Shown here piece after piece: positions 47,869 through 56,876 of a DNA stretch of 64,000 nucleotides (position 1 is its first letter; the number at the start of each line of letters is the position of its first letter). Source of the DNA: Piscinibacter gummiphilus (GTDB lineage: Bacteria > Pseudomonadota > Gammaproteobacteria > Burkholderiales > Burkholderiaceae_C). The notes under the pieces are model-generated. The model had not been told where the DNA came from, made no database searches, and saw nothing but the letters and a program-made list of their open reading frames with translations. Both the position numbers and the translations under genes were made by a program. The stretch spans positions 4,402,001 through 4,466,000 of the forward strand of contig NZ_CP015118.1 in assembly GCF_002116905.1 (NCBI RefSeq). The letters are read 5' to 3'.

Positions 47869-49194
47869 TCAGGCGACCGGCCGGCGCTGCTGCCCGCGCG
47901 GCGACAGGGCCAGCACCGCGAGTGTCGCGACGAGCGCCACCGCGATCACCGCGAACATCGCCACGGCACCACCGCCGCGCAGCAGCGGCAGCAGCACCAG
48001 CGGCGCCACGGCCGCACCGACGCGGTTGAGCGCCCAGGCCCCGGCGAGCGACGTGGCGCGCACGCGGGTCGGGAACACCTCGGCCGCGTACAGCGTGAGG
48101 GCCGACGTGTAGAGCGACGACACGAGCCCGAACAGCGTGCTGGAGAGGATCAGCCACAGCGGCGTGCCGCTCGCGACGAACACGAGGCCCGAACCCAGCA
48201 GCAGCACCGCGCACGCGCCGAGCGCGAGGCGCCGCTCGATGCGGTCCACCACGAACGACGCGGCGAGCGTGCCCACGAACGGGCCGAAGGTGGAGAGGCC
48301 GACGAACAGCAGCGTGTCCGACAGCTTGAAGCCCTTCTGCATCAGCACCGCGCCCATCAGCAGCGGGAACGCCACGGTGGACCACGGGCTCAGCAGGAAC
48401 ATCGCGGCCACGCGCGGCCAGGGGCTGCGGGATGGCGCGTCGGGTGCCCCGGCCACGGCCTGCACGGCCGGTTCCGCGCCGGCGGACAGCACGCTGCGCG
48501 ACCGCTCGAAGCGAGCGCAGGCGGCCTCCGCCTCGTCCAGGCGACCACGTGCCATCAGCCACCGGGGCGACTCGGGCAGGCGGAAGAACATCAGCCCCGC
48601 GAGCAAGGACCCGGCCGTGCCCACGTAGAAGGCCCAGCGCCAGGCCTCGATGCCCAGCGGCTGCAGCGGCGTCAGCCACCGCACGAGGAACACGCCGGCC
48701 GGCGGACCGAGCGAGGCGACCGCGATGCACACGAGGGTCAGCAGCCCGCGCCGGCGCGGCGGCAGCAGGTCGGTGAGGTACGACATCATCAGCGGCGGGT
48801 ACGCGCCGAGCGCGAGGCCCGCCAGCACACGCGCCGCCCCCAGCTCGACCACGCCGCGGCTCAGCGCCGCCGCGAGCGACGCCGCCGACAGCCACAGCAG
48901 CACGGCGGCGAGCGTGGTGCGGCGGCCATGGCGGTCGGCGCACCAGCCGAGCAGCGGCGCCCCCACCACCGCACCGACGTAGACGGACGACAGCAGCAGC
49001 GACAGGTCCCCCGGCGCCACCGCGTGGGGCGGCGCGGAGAACACGGCGGACAGCACGTTGCCGAGGCCGATCTCGAACAGGTCGAACGAGAAGCCGAGTG
49101 CACAGAGCGCCACGGCGGCAACGTGGAGCGCGGTGACAGGCAGCCGGTCGAGCCGGTGGCCCACGTCGAGATGGTCGAGCTCGCCCTGCCGCAT
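47869..49194 (-). CDS. MFS transporter, sugar/aromatic-acid porter type
   Basis: A 441-residue inner-membrane transporter with twelve membrane segments. Family motifs are DLFEIGLGNVL in the first segment, GWCADRHGRRTTL (loop 2-3 motif A), RVLAGLALGAYPPLMMSYL and PESPRWLMARGRLDEAEAAC in the central loop, of the sugar-porter/AAHS type. Substrate unknown. The AEVFPTRVRATS segment late in the protein is typical of the SP and AAHS families. It is convergent to the STAND regulator with three bases between the stops and appears monocistronic. Confidence 0.9.
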   Translation of the reverse strand: MRQGELDHLDVGHRLDRLPVTALHVAAVALCALGFSFDLFEIGLGNVLSAVFSAPPHAVAPGDLSLLLSSVYVGAVVGAPLLGWCADRHGRRTTLAAVLLWLSAASLAAALSRGVVELGAARVLAGLALGAYPPLMMSYLTDLLPPRRRGLLTLVCIAVASLGPPAGVFLVRWLTPLQPLGIEAWRWAFYVGTAGSLLAGLMFFRLPESPRWLMARGRLDEAEAACARFERSRSVLSAGAEPAVQAVAGAPDAPSRSPWPRVAAMFLLSPWSTVAFPLLMGAVLMQKGFKLSDTLLFVGLSTFGPFVGTLAASFVVDRIERRLALGACAVLLLGSGLVFVASGTPLWLILSSTLFGLVSSLYTSALTLYAAEVFPTRVRATSLAGAWALNRVGAAVAPLVLLPLLRGGGAVAMFAVIAVALVATLAVLALSPRGQQRRPVA

Positions 49195-49314
49195 GCGTGT
49201 TCCTCGGGGAATGGGGATTCGCCGCGCACGATACCCGACGGGGCCGCGCGAGGGCGCCCCGCCTCACAGGGATTCACAACGATTCACGCCCCCCCCCGCC
49301 GGCGGGTGCGAGGC

Positions 49315-49743
49315 TCAGTTCCAGCGGCCGGCGGCGCCGCCCACGCTGAAGCGTCCGGCCCCCAGCAGCACCACGGCGAACGCGCCGAACAGGTACATCG
49401 CCTGCAGCTCGATGGCCCAGCCGCCGGTGTTGTTCAGCTGGAAGATCTGCCCGCGGTGCACGAGCCCGATGGCCACCAGCATGTTGCCCGCCACGACGAG
49501 CGCCGCGGGCCGGGTCCAGAAGCCGGCGATCATCAGCAGCGGTGCGAGCACCTCGCCCACGTAGACGAGGTAGGCGACGGCGGAGGGAAGGCCCGCGTTC
49601 GCGACCGCCCCGAGCACGGGGCCGATGCCGTTCTGCAGCTTCGAGACACCGTGGACCAGCACGAGCAGGCCGACGAGCACCCGCAGCACGAGTTTGCCGA
49701 GGTCGTCGGAGGACGAGGAAGACAGTGCGACGGAGCGGGTCAT
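49315..49743 (-). CDS. DoxX-family membrane protein
   Basis: A 142-residue inner-membrane protein with four membrane segments: VLRVLVGLLVLVHGVSKLQ, VGEVLAPLLMIAGFW, PAALVVAGNMLVAIGLV and YLFGAFAVVLLGAG. The VHGxxKL start and the GEVLAPLLMI second segment are the DoxX/YphA hallmark. The role in bacteria is not well defined (linked to oxidative and sulfur stress). Divergent from aspT with 131 bases between the starts. Confidence 0.85.
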   Translation of the reverse strand: MTRSVALSSSSSDDLGKLVLRVLVGLLVLVHGVSKLQNGIGPVLGAVANAGLPSAVAYLVYVGEVLAPLLMIAGFWTRPAALVVAGNMLVAIGLVHRGQIFQLNNTGGWAIELQAMYLFGAFAVVLLGAGRFSVGGAAGRWN

Positions 49744-49874
49744 GGCGGTCCTTTCATCGAGGGCAGCGGAAGTCCACTGTAGCGCCGGCGGCCGCCCGAT
49801 GCACCAAAGGCCAATATACAGCTGCCCCCCAGGGGGCCTACCTTGCGCTCCTGATTGTCCACTGGAGGTACGGC

Positions 49875-51560
49875 ATGGAGTGGTTGCACGGCATCTTCCA
49901 GAAGTCCCCCGAGGCCGCGCTGTTCCTCAGCCTCGCCGTCGGGTACGCGTTCGGGAAGATCAAGTTCGGCAAGTTCCAGTTCGGCGGGGTTGCCGGCTCG
50001 CTCATCGTCGCGGTGATCGTGAGCCAGGTGGGCGTGCAGGTGGACAACGGCGTCAAGTCCGTCATGTTCGCCCTGTTCATCTACGCGGTGGGCTACGACA
50101 GCGGGCCGCAGTTCTTCAACTCGCTGAACCGCCAGTCGCTGCGCGAGATCGCGATGGCGGTGTTCATGGCCATCGCCGGGCTCGTCACGGTGCTGGTGGT
50201 CGCGAAGCTCTTCCACCTCGACAAGGGCCTCGCCGCCGGCCTGGCCGCCGGGGGCATGACGCAGTCGGCCATCATCGGCACGGCCGGCGACGCCATCGCC
50301 CAGCTGGGGCTGTCCGCCGAGGAGACGAAGCGGCTGCAGGCCAACGTCGCGGTCGGGTATGCCGTGACCTACGTGTTCGGCTCGTTCGGCGCGATCCTGA
50401 TCTGCGCCAACCTGCTGCCGAAATTCATGGGCAAGGACCTGCGCACCGCTGCGCTGGAGGCCGAGGCCGGCCTCAAGGGCGGCGGCACCCGTGCCGGCCC
50501 CGGCCAGGCGGCCGCCGCACCGGCGCTCGTGGGACGCCTCTTCCGCGTGGAGGGCGTGGACGGCCGCAACGTGTCCGAAGTGGAAGGCCTCGCGCACGAC
50601 GATTTCACCATCGAGCGGGTGTCCCGCGCCGGCAAGCCGCTCGACCTGGCGCCCGACCTGCGGCTCGCCAAGGGCGACATCGTGCTGGTGGTCGGACGGC
50701 GCGCGCCCGTCGTCGAGACCGCCGCGCGCATCGGCACCGAAGTGCACGACGTCGAGGGCATGGCCCTGCTGATGCAGACGCGCCAGGCGGTGTTCACGCG
50801 CAAGGGCTTCAACAACAAGACCATCGACGAGGTGCGGGCGGCGGTGGACCGCAGCATGCGCCACGGCCTCTACATCACGGCCATCACCCGGGGTGGCCAG
50901 CCGCTCTCGGTGCTGCCGAACACCGTGCTGCAGCACGGCGACGTGGTCAGCTTCTACGGCACCGCGGCCGACACGGCCCGTGCGGTGGAGGCCACCGGCT
51001 ACCCGCTCGCCACCGACGGCAAGACCGACTTCGTCTACATGGGCGCCGGTGTGTTCCTGGGCCTGATGATCGGCCTGCTGGTGGCGCACGTGGGTGGCAT
51101 CCCGCTCACGCTGGGTTCCGGTGGCGGCGCGCTGCTCGCCGGCCTGCTGTTCGGCTGGGCCCGGTCCAAGCGGCCGATGTTCGGGGCGATGCCCTCCGAG
51201 GCCGGCCAGCTGCTGCGCGACTTCGGCCTCGCCGCCTTCGTCGCCATCGTGGGCCTCAACTCCGGCCTGCAGGCGGTGCAGACGATCAAGGAAAGCGGCA
51301 TCACCATCTTCCTGCTCGGGGTGGTGGTGACCGTGGTGCCGCTGATCCTCACGATGCTGTTCGGCCGCTGGGTGCTGCGCTACGACAACGCCGCGGTGCT
51401 CGCCGGCGCGCTGTCGGGCTCGCGCAGCGCGAACCCGGCCTTCGGCGAGATCCTCGACAAGGCGGCGAGCCCGGTGCCCACCGTGCCGTTCGCCCTCACC
51501 TACGCGCTGGCCAACGTGCTGCTGACCCTGCTGGGGCCGCTCATCGTCGGCCTGGCCTGA
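49875..51560 (+). CDS. aspT: Aspartate:alanine antiporter AspT
   Basis: A 561-residue inner-membrane exchanger of the AAE family, importing aspartate and exporting alanine. The N-terminal half has membrane segments starting KSPEAALFLSLAVGYAFGKI and the conserved GGMTQSAIIGTAGDAI. The middle holds two TrkA-C-like domains (FRVEGVDGRNVSEVEGL, then FTRKGFNNKTIDEV), and the C-terminal half resumes membrane segments with GSGGGALLAGLLFGW and ALSGSRSANPAFGEILDKA. Together with the next gene, an aspartate 4-decarboxylase, it forms the known proton-motive metabolic cycle: decarboxylation consumes a proton and the exchange moves charge. TGGAGG precedes the ATG. Confidence 0.95.
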   Translation: MEWLHGIFQKSPEAALFLSLAVGYAFGKIKFGKFQFGGVAGSLIVAVIVSQVGVQVDNGVKSVMFALFIYAVGYDSGPQFFNSLNRQSLREIAMAVFMAIAGLVTVLVVAKLFHLDKGLAAGLAAGGMTQSAIIGTAGDAIAQLGLSAEETKRLQANVAVGYAVTYVFGSFGAILICANLLPKFMGKDLRTAALEAEAGLKGGGTRAGPGQAAAAPALVGRLFRVEGVDGRNVSEVEGLAHDDFTIERVSRAGKPLDLAPDLRLAKGDIVLVVGRRAPVVETAARIGTEVHDVEGMALLMQTRQAVFTRKGFNNKTIDEVRAAVDRSMRHGLYITAITRGGQPLSVLPNTVLQHGDVVSFYGTAADTARAVEATGYPLATDGKTDFVYMGAGVFLGLMIGLLVAHVGGIPLTLGSGGGALLAGLLFGWARSKRPMFGAMPSEAGQLLRDFGLAAFVAIVGLNSGLQAVQTIKESGITIFLLGVVVTVVPLILTMLFGRWVLRYDNAAVLAGALSGSRSANPAFGEILDKAASPVPTVPFALTYALANVLLTLLGPLIVGLA

Positions 51561-51589
51561 TCCCCCCCTCCTCCATCACGAGGTCCACC

Positions 51590-53257
51590 ATGAGCGACAC
51601 CGACCGCCTCCGCCCCCTGAAGACCAGCCGCGAAACCCAGCAGTCGCTGCTCTCGCTGAGTCCTTTCGAACTGAAGGACGAGCTGATCAAGCTCTCCACC
51701 GAAAACGCGAAGCCCGGCAACTACGCGATGCTGAACGCCGGCCGCGGCAACCCGAACTGGATCGCCACGACGCCGCGCCAGGCGTTTTTCCTGCTCGGAC
51801 AGTTCGCCTTGACCGAGTCCGAGCGGGTGTGGAAGGACGAGGGACTGGGCGGCATGCCGGCCAAGGACGGCATCGCCGCGCGGCTGAAGACCTTCCTCGA
51901 AAGCCACAAGACCAACCCCGGCGCCGACCTGCTCGCACGCAGCGTGGCCTATGGGGTGGAGACGCTGAAGTTCGAGGCCGACGCCTTCGTGCACGAACTG
52001 GCCGACGCGATCATCGGCGACAACTACCCGGTGCCCGACCGCATCCTGCGCCACGTCGAGGTCGTCGCGCGCAAGTACCTCGACCAGGAGATGTGCGGCA
52101 ACAAGCCGCCCGCCGGCACCTTCGACATCTTCGCGGTGGAAGGCGGCACGGCGGCCATGTGCTACATCTTCGATTCGCTCGAGACCAACGGCCTGCTGCG
52201 CAAGGGTGACACGGTGGCCCTCGCGGTGCCCACGTTCACGCCGTACATCGAGATCCCCCACCTCGCGCGCTACGACTTCAACGTGGTCAACGTCGACGCG
52301 TCGCCCACCTGCGGCCCCGACGGGTTCCACACGTGGCAGTACCCCGACAGCGAAATCGACAAGCTGCGCGACCCGAGCGTGAAGGCGTTTTTCCTCGTCA
52401 ACCCGAGCAACCCGCCGTCGGTGATGGTGTCGCCGGAAACGCTGAAGCGCCTCGCGGACATCGTGCGCAACGACAACCCGAACCTCATCGTCATCACGGA
52501 CGACGTGTACGGCACCTTCGTCGACGGCTTCCGCTCGCTGATGGCCGAGCTGCCGCAGAACACGCTCGGTGTGTACTCGTACTCGAAGTACTTCGGCTGC
52601 ACCGGCTGGCGGCTCGGTGTCATCGCGCTGCACGAGGACAACATCTTCGACCGGCTGCTGACCGAACTCCCGCCCGGCAAGCGGGCCGAACTCCACGGCC
52701 GCTACAGCTCGATCTCGATGACGCCGGACAAGATCAAGTTCATCGACCGCCTGGTGGCCGACAGCCGCTCGGTGGCGCTGAACCACACGGCCGGCCTGTC
52801 GCTGCCGCAGCAGTGCCAGATGGCGCTGTTCTCGCTGTCCGCGCTGACCGACACGGCAGACCGCTACAAGAAGCTCACGCGGGCCATCGTGCAGCGCCGC
52901 CTCGACGACCTGTGGGCGGGCCTCGGCCTGCCGCGCCCGAAGATCGCGCACCAGGCCGGCTACTACGTGGAGCTGGACCTGATGGTGTGGGTGAACCAGA
53001 AATACGGCGCCGAGTTCGCGGCCTTCCTCGAAGCCAACTTCGAGCCGGTGGACTTCCTGTTCCGGCTGGCCGAGCGCTTCTCGATCGTGCTGATGGACGG
53101 CGGCGGCTTCGGCGGTCCGAAGTGGTCGGTCCGGGTGTCGCTCGCCAACCTGCCCGACGAGGCCTACCGCAAGATCGGCGAGCACCTGGCCGAACTGGCG
53201 CCACGGTACGTCAAAGCATGGCAGGACGCGAAGGCCGGCGGGGGTGCGAAAGCCTGA
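51590..53257 (+). CDS. aspD: Aspartate 4-decarboxylase AspD
   Basis: A 555-residue PLP enzyme of fold type I related to aminotransferases, making alanine and CO2 from aspartate. PLP Lys is Lys333 in YSYSKYFGCTGWRLG; NPSNPPSVMVSPE and ITDDVYGTFVDGFRS are the typical coenzyme-binding stretches, with Arg near the C-terminus in PKWSVRVSLANL for the substrate carboxylate. Length and N-terminal segment (ENAKPGNYAMLNAGRGNPNW) match known AspD rather than ordinary aminotransferases. Follows aspT after 29 bases and precedes the efflux operon by three. Confidence 0.95.
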   Translation: MSDTDRLRPLKTSRETQQSLLSLSPFELKDELIKLSTENAKPGNYAMLNAGRGNPNWIATTPRQAFFLLGQFALTESERVWKDEGLGGMPAKDGIAARLKTFLESHKTNPGADLLARSVAYGVETLKFEADAFVHELADAIIGDNYPVPDRILRHVEVVARKYLDQEMCGNKPPAGTFDIFAVEGGTAAMCYIFDSLETNGLLRKGDTVALAVPTFTPYIEIPHLARYDFNVVNVDASPTCGPDGFHTWQYPDSEIDKLRDPSVKAFFLVNPSNPPSVMVSPETLKRLADIVRNDNPNLIVITDDVYGTFVDGFRSLMAELPQNTLGVYSYSKYFGCTGWRLGVIALHEDNIFDRLLTELPPGKRAELHGRYSSISMTPDKIKFIDRLVADSRSVALNHTAGLSLPQQCQMALFSLSALTDTADRYKKLTRAIVQRRLDDLWAGLGLPRPKIAHQAGYYVELDLMVWVNQKYGAEFAAFLEANFEPVDFLFRLAERFSIVLMDGGGFGGPKWSVRVSLANLPDEAYRKIGEHLAELAPRYVKAWQDAKAGGGAKA

Positions 53258-53260
53258 GCG

Positions 53261-54655
53261 ATGAAGGTGCGGGCCGGGCTGATCGCCGCCGGCTTCGTGC
53301 TGTGCACGGGCGCGCACGCGGCCGACCTGGACCTGACCCGTGCGCTGCAGCTCGCGCAGCGCCACTCCGGCAAGCTGGGCGCCGCGGCGGCGGGCACCGA
53401 GCAGCGGCGCGAGCAGGCCGAGGCCACGCGGGGCCTCGGCGGCCCGGTGGTGTCGATCGGGGCCATCGGCTACGCCTTCGAGAAGCGGCTCGCGATCCCG
53501 CTCGAGCCCTACGCGAGCCAGATCAACGGGCTCATCGGCAACCTGCCGATCCCGCCGTCGCAGCTGCCGATCCCGCTCGACATCCCCACGCTGCCCAACT
53601 CCGTCAACCTGCGCCTGCGCGATGAAGGCGCGAGCGGCCTGCTGCTCGGCTTCTGGCCGCTCTACATGGGCGGTCGGTTCGACGGCGTGCGCGACCTCGC
53701 GAAGGGGCGCGTGGAGGAATCCGTCGCGGAGGAGCGCCAGTCGGGCGACGAGGTGGCCGCCACGCTCGTCGAACGCTACTTCGGCGTGCAGCTCGCCCGC
53801 AAGGCGCTGCAGGTGCGCGTGGCCGCGCGCGACGGCGTGGCGAAACACCTCGAGACCGCGAAGCGCATGGAGGCGGCCGGCCTCATCGCGCGTGTCGAGC
53901 GGCTGCAGGCCGACGTGGCCTTCGACCAGGCGCGCCGCGACGCCGCCAAGGCCGCGAACGACCTCGCGCTCGCGGAAAGCGCCCTCGCCCGCACGACGGG
54001 CCAGGAGTCGCTGGCGGGCCTCGACCTCGCCACGCCGCTCTTCGTCGACGCACGTCCGCTGCCCGCGCTGGCCGACTACATCGCGAAGGGCGAGGACCAC
54101 CACCCCGGCATGGCCACCGTGCGCGCCAAGCGCACCCAGGCGCAGGCGCTGAACCGCATCGACGAGGGCGGCCACAAGCCTGTGGTCTACGCCTTCGGCA
54201 CGAGCGAGATCCGCTCGAACAAGCCCGACTGGATCGTGGGGCTCGGGGTCAACTTCGTGCTGATCGACGGCATCGACCGCAACGCGCTGACCCGATCGAG
54301 CCTCGCGGCCGAACGGCGCGTGGACGAGGCGGAGCGCCAGGCCCGCGAGGACATCGCGCTGCTGGTGGAGCGCAACCACCGCCGCACCGAACAGGCCCGC
54401 GTGAGCCACGAGGCCATGGAGAGCCAGGAGGCGCTCGCCCGCGAGTACCTGCGCCTGCGCGAGAAGAGCTTCAGCGAAGGGCTGTCCACGGCCGTCGACC
54501 TGATCGACGCGCAGCTCAACCTCGCGAAGGTGCTGACCGAACGCGCGCAGGCCGCGTACGACTACGACCTGGCGCTGTCGGCGCTGCTGCAGTCGGTGGG
54601 CGAGATCGATCGCCTGCCGGAGATGGCCCGCGCCGCCTCGTGGCGCGTGGAGTGA
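53261..54655 (+). CDS. TolC-family outer-membrane efflux protein
   Basis: A 464-residue outer-membrane factor. A signal peptide (VRAGLIAAGFVLCTGAHA-A) leads into the two long helical hairpins of TolC, with repeats around LDLTRALQLAQRHSGKLG and LREKSFSEGLSTAVDLIDAQ. An unusual Pro-rich section (IPPSQLPIPLDIPTLP) lies near residue 100. It forms a trimeric channel with the HlyD-like and ABC-2 permease proteins that follow; all four are contiguous and same-strand. No ribosome site is evident, so coupling to aspD three bases upstream is likely. Confidence 0.85.
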   Translation: MKVRAGLIAAGFVLCTGAHAADLDLTRALQLAQRHSGKLGAAAAGTEQRREQAEATRGLGGPVVSIGAIGYAFEKRLAIPLEPYASQINGLIGNLPIPPSQLPIPLDIPTLPNSVNLRLRDEGASGLLLGFWPLYMGGRFDGVRDLAKGRVEESVAEERQSGDEVAATLVERYFGVQLARKALQVRVAARDGVAKHLETAKRMEAAGLIARVERLQADVAFDQARRDAAKAANDLALAESALARTTGQESLAGLDLATPLFVDARPLPALADYIAKGEDHHPGMATVRAKRTQAQALNRIDEGGHKPVVYAFGTSEIRSNKPDWIVGLGVNFVLIDGIDRNALTRSSLAAERRVDEAERQAREDIALLVERNHRRTEQARVSHEAMESQEALAREYLRLREKSFSEGLSTAVDLIDAQLNLAKVLTERAQAAYDYDLALSALLQSVGEIDRLPEMARAASWRVE

Positions 54656-54674
54656 ACGACGAGGACGCCACACG

Positions 54675-55688
54675 ATGGACGACACGCCCGCCCCCCGCCG
54701 CCACCTCGGTCCGACGCTCGCGGCCGCGCTGGTCGTCGCCGCGCTCGTCGCCGTCACCGCGTGGGGCATGTGGGCCGGCACGCGTCCGCCACGCATCGTG
54801 CTCGAAGGCCAGCTCGACGCCGAGCAGGTCAACGTCGCGGCCAAGGTGCCGGGCCGGGTCGCGCGGGTGCTGGTCACCGAGGGGCAGCGCATCGAGGCGC
54901 AGCAGCAGCTGATCGAGATGGACGCCCCCGAGATCGCCGCGAAGTTGCAGGAGGCCCAGGCCGTGCGGGCAGCCGCCCAGGCACTGAACGACAAGGCGCA
55001 TGCCGGCGCACGTTCGCAGGAGATCCGCATGGCCGAGCTGAACTGGCGCCGCGCGGAGACCGCAGCCGTCCTGGCCGAGAAGACCTTCCGCCGCGTCGAC
55101 GGCCTCGCGCGCGACGGGCTGATCGCCGCGCAGAAGCGCGACGAGGCCGAGACGCAGTGGAAGGCCGCGGCCGACCTCGCCGGCGCCGCTCACGCGCAGT
55201 ACGAGATGGCGCAACAGGGCGCGCGGGTCGAGGACAAGGCCGCCGCGGCCGCGCAGCTGCGCCAGGCGCAGGGCGTCGTCGCCGAGGCCGAGGTGGCCGC
55301 GTCGGAATCGCGGCTGGCGAGCCCGGTCGGCGGCGAGGTCACGAAGGTCTATGCCAAGCCCGGCGAGATCTCGCCCGCGGGGGTGCCGGTGGCCACCATC
55401 ACGGTCGTGGCCCGGCCCTGGGTGGTGCTCAACGTGCGGGAGGACCTGATGCCGCGCTTTCGCCACGGCGCGAAGTTCGACGGCGACGTGCCGGCGCTCG
55501 CCGAGACCGGCGTCGCGTTCGAGGTGTTCTACGTCGCGGCGCAGCCGGACTTCGCGACGTGGCGCTCGACGAAGTCGGGGCCGGGCTTCGACGCCCGCAC
55601 CTTCGAGGTCCGTGCCCGGCCGCTCGCGGACCTGAAGGGCGCGCGGCCCGGCATGAGCGTGCTCGTGCCGATGGCTCCGGCGTCCTGA
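54675..55688 (+). CDS. HlyD/EmrA-type membrane fusion protein
   Basis: A 337-residue periplasmic adaptor with one N-terminal membrane anchor (LAAALVVAALVAVTAWGMW), a lipoyl-like domain (AEQVNVAAKVPGRVARVLVT), a long alpha hairpin (residues about 75-200), a second lipoyl half (RLASPVGGEVTKVYAKPGEI) and a beta-barrel domain. It bridges the inner-membrane permeases to the TolC-like protein. Resembles the YbhG/YhiI group used with ABC-2 exporters. Follows the TolC gene by 19 bases; four bases before the first permease. Confidence 0.9.
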   Translation: MDDTPAPRRHLGPTLAAALVVAALVAVTAWGMWAGTRPPRIVLEGQLDAEQVNVAAKVPGRVARVLVTEGQRIEAQQQLIEMDAPEIAAKLQEAQAVRAAAQALNDKAHAGARSQEIRMAELNWRRAETAAVLAEKTFRRVDGLARDGLIAAQKRDEAETQWKAAADLAGAAHAQYEMAQQGARVEDKAAAAAQLRQAQGVVAEAEVAASESRLASPVGGEVTKVYAKPGEISPAGVPVATITVVARPWVVLNVREDLMPRFRHGAKFDGDVPALAETGVAFEVFYVAAQPDFATWRSTKSGPGFDARTFEVRARPLADLKGARPGMSVLVPMAPAS

Positions 55689-55691
55689 GCG

Positions 55692-56876
55692 ATGGACCGC
55701 CCCGGCTTCACGGAGGCGCTGCGGGCCGTCGCCCATCGTGAACTGCGGGCGCTGCGGCACGACGGCTGGCTGCTCGCGCTGGTCACGTGGTGGCCGCTGC
55801 TGATGGTGGTGGTCGTGGCCGCCACGTTCTCGGCCGGGCTGCCGCGCGACCTGCCCCTGCGCGTGGCCGACCACGACCGCTCGGCCACGTCGCGGCAGCT
55901 CGCCCGGTTCATCGGCCAGGCGCCGACGCTGCGCGTGGACGGTTCGCCGGCGGACGACTCGGACGCCTTCGCCGCCGTGCGCCGCGGCGAGGCCGTGGGC
56001 CTGCTGGTGGTGCCCGAAGGCTTCGAGCGGCGGTTGCGCACCGGCTCGCCCAACGCCCTGCAGCTCTTCGTCAACGGCCAGCTCTCCACCGCGGCCAGCG
56101 TGATGCAGAGCGACGTGCAAGTGGCCGTCACGCTGTTTTCGGCCGGGGCCGAGCTGCAGATCCGCACCGCGCACGGCGAAGCGGCCGCAACCGCGCTCGG
56201 CGCCGTCGAGCCGCTGCGGCCCGGCCTCGTCACCCTCTTCAACGGGGCGATGAACTACGAAGGGTTCCTGGTGCCGGCACTCGGCGCGGCCCTGGTGCAG
56301 ATGTTCGCGATGTTCACGACGGTGGTGCTGATCGGCCGCGAATTGCGCGAGGCCACCGTGTCCGCGTGGCTGGCCGCGGCCGGCGGGCGGCCCGGCGCCG
56401 CGCTGGCCGGCAAGCTCGCGGTGGGGATGCTGCCGCTGCTGGTGATCGGATGGGGGCTCGTCGGCTGGCTCGTGCTCGCGCGCGGCTTCGCGGTGGCGGG
56501 TTCGCTGCCCTTGCTGCTGGCCGCGTGGGGCGCGATGGTCGCCGCGAACGCGGCCGTGGGCATGCTCGTGGTCGGTCTCGCATCCGGCCTGCGACTGGGC
56601 CTGTCGGCCGCGGGGTTCATCACGTCGCCCGCGTTCACGTACGGCGGCATCGCGTTCCCGGTGGCCGCGATGCCGCTGCTGGCACAGGGCTGGTCGGCCG
56701 CGCTGCCCCTCACGCATTTCCTCCGGCTGCAGTCGGAGCAGTGGTGGATGGGGGCACCGTGGGCGGTGTCGATGGGCAGCGCCGCGGTGCTGGCCGGGTT
56801 CGCGGTGCTGCCGTGGTTCGCCGCACCCGCCCTCGTGCGGCGGATGGCACGGCCCGCCGCGTGGGGACACTCGTGA
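55692..56876 (+). CDS. ABC-2-type permease, first of two
   Basis: A 394-residue inner-membrane protein of the ABC-2 family 3 (YbhS/YbhR-like). One N-terminal membrane segment (LLALVTWWPLLMVVVVAATF), a large periplasmic domain of about 150 residues (LPLRVADHDRSATSRQLARF, AVRRGEAVGLLVVPEGFE), then five C-terminal membrane segments. The last Gly/Pro-rich helices (AWGAMVAANAAVGMLVVGLA) are normal for the family. It should pair with the second permease and an ATPase, but no ATPase gene is in the operon. GTGA overlap with the next gene. Confidence 0.85.
   Translation: MDRPGFTEALRAVAHRELRALRHDGWLLALVTWWPLLMVVVVAATFSAGLPRDLPLRVADHDRSATSRQLARFIGQAPTLRVDGSPADDSDAFAAVRRGEAVGLLVVPEGFERRLRTGSPNALQLFVNGQLSTAASVMQSDVQVAVTLFSAGAELQIRTAHGEAAATALGAVEPLRPGLVTLFNGAMNYEGFLVPALGAALVQMFAMFTTVVLIGRELREATVSAWLAAAGGRPGAALAGKLAVGMLPLLVIGWGLVGWLVLARGFAVAGSLPLLLAAWGAMVAANAAVGMLVVGLASGLRLGLSAAGFITSPAFTYGGIAFPVAAMPLLAQGWSAALPLTHFLRLQSEQWWMGAPWAVSMGSAAVLAGFAVLPWFAAPALVRRMARPAAWGHS

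Noticed and set aside
51500..55030. A minus-strand open frame of about 1,180 codons opposite aspD, the tolC-like gene and the hlyD-like gene
   Set aside because: The product is His/Val/Arg-rich without any recognisable domain, while the plus strand holds well-known families. It is a GC artefact.
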